From Amylostereum areolatum (taxonomy: Eukaryota > Basidiomycota > Agaricomycetes > Russulales > Stereaceae), in assembly GCA_012932865.1 (NCBI GenBank), contig SAXG01000031.1, positions 310,001 through 374,000 on the forward strand: a stretch of DNA of 64,000 nucleotides. The letters are read 5' to 3'. The notes below the pieces were generated by a model. The model was not told where the DNA came from and made no database searches. It saw only the letters and a program-made list of their open reading frames with translations. A program made the position numbers and the translations under genes. This document shows positions 62,951 through 64,000 of this stretch, piece by piece. Within the stretch, counting starts at the first letter, position 1. Each line of letters begins with the position of its first letter.

Positions 62951-64000
62951 ATCCTTAGATAAGTGGATCTGCAGCATCACTCGTCAGCAAGCAAAATGAA
63001 ACAAACGGCTCCATCAAGAAAAGACACCTTTTAAGGGCAGCTCGCAGAGCACTCAGAGGTGCATAGAATATACAAGACTTGAAGCTCAGGACGCTGGACA
63101 CACTTTCGCCAGAGCAAGATGGAGCCGGCTCCTTTTGTCCTTGGACAGAGAAGTCCACTGAGTGAGATGGGCATGTCACTGGGAGATAGCATCACTGCCA
63201 TGCAGGGCAGAGAAGCACACCTTTCGACGCAAGATCACCCATCTATCACCCAACACAACCTAATAGAGATGGCCAATAAAAACAGCGAGAGATAGCTTGA
63301 TAGTCCCAACATGAATATGCGTGGTACATGCTTCAAGAAGGCTGAGTCCACGATTCTCCAGAGAGCTCATTATGAGTGGTTACGAGCGGGCTGACTAGGG
63401 GCATGACAGTGAGCTTGTATTCAAGGCAAAGCAGAGCGCAGGCTTGAGAATTGTTCAAGCCCAAATGAAGGTAGAATAACTGCGCTGCTTCTAAAATATG
63501 CGAGCGTGAGTATTGCAGGTTTCTATTAAGTGAGAAAAGGGTATGAAGGGCATGCAATCCTTACATATTGCAGCCAAACCTATGAATCCGTCAGCATCAT
63601 TACCGTAGTAGTCATAAAAGCACCTACTTTTGTCGATTGGGTCAGAGGATGGACAGGTCTCCTTGGGACTGAGCTCCCACTAGTTGAGCAGCTTACAACG
63701 AGCCTAGGTATCACCGTAGGAAGCCGTTGAGGGTAAAGTTCTCCTTGTTGACGCGGTGGACTGCGATCATCCAATGTTAGTCTAACCTTCGCGGCAGAGA
63801 CGGAGGATGATATACTTACTCGACAAGGTTGCATAGTGGTCTTGATATTCCTCGCTGTATATATTCATCATTGATTAGTACCCGTCTCGTGTAGGCGAGA
63901 ATGGATGTACCCAATGCCATGCAGGTCATTAACATACACTATGTCAAGGTTTTTGAACTGCCAATACCCAAATATTGGACGACTGCACCGAGGGCACTGC
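62951..64000. other. No gene recognised
   Basis: Short frames only; no repeat or RNA identified. Confidence 0.4.

Overview
The window reads as DNA of a filamentous basidiomycete, most likely an Agaricomycete. Host-type genes are sparse and split by 50-65 nt GT-AG introns. The mobile elements are Ty3/gypsy chromoviruses, Ty1/copia elements and a CACTA (EnSpm) transposon with a Tnp2-type transposase. About 90% of the first 57 kb is nested mobile DNA. The last 7 kb is quieter and holds one recognisable gene, an SNF2-family ATPase, on the minus strand.

Layout. 1-6622: chromovirus A (+), missing its 5' LTR, nearly intact but with one nonsense codon in pol; an LTR fragment follows. 7022-13190: a second, decayed chromovirus (Gypsy-2, +) starting at an assembly N. 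13191-14835: unrecognised remnants. 14836-16085 and 22447-22695: a ~169 bp satellite interrupted by a 6.36 kb CACTA transposon (16086-22446). 23261-23716: solo Gypsy-2 LTR. 24085-24744 and 36633-37252: inverted second arm of the same satellite, interrupted by an 11.9 kb composite of two copia elements (24745-36627). 37253-46326: chromovirus B (-), same family as A, with an integrase deletion, a 1.67 kb TIR element and two miniature retrotransposons inside it. 46327-51412: chromovirus C (-), a related, decayed family. 51708-54223: internally deleted copia D, followed by a threefold 969 bp LTR-plus-spacer array ending in a solo copia LTR at 57127. 57128-64000: host-like DNA with a tRNA-bearing solo LTR, the SNF2 gene and a degenerate LTR.

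The most unusual object is a 503 bp retrotransposon with no coding capacity. It has 209 bp LTRs, an 85 bp interior with a primer binding site and purine-rich tract, and 5 bp target duplications. Each LTR contains a complete 74 nt tRNA-like gene with A and B boxes. Three full copies and three solo LTRs give nine tRNA-like genes in 17 kb. The design resembles plant Cassandra elements (5S rRNA in the LTR), but with a tRNA.

Mechanistic signals worth keeping: chromoviruses A/B and C carry a primer binding site complementary to their own LTR just downstream of the TATA box (Tf1-type self-priming). Four gag genes end in TTT-TGA or TTT-TAG at the point where pol lies in the -1 frame. The copia elements carry a PBS complementary to the anticodon arm of initiator tRNA-Met (half-tRNA priming). 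Target duplications show that one copia inserted into another and that recombination between inverted LTRs then flipped a segment.
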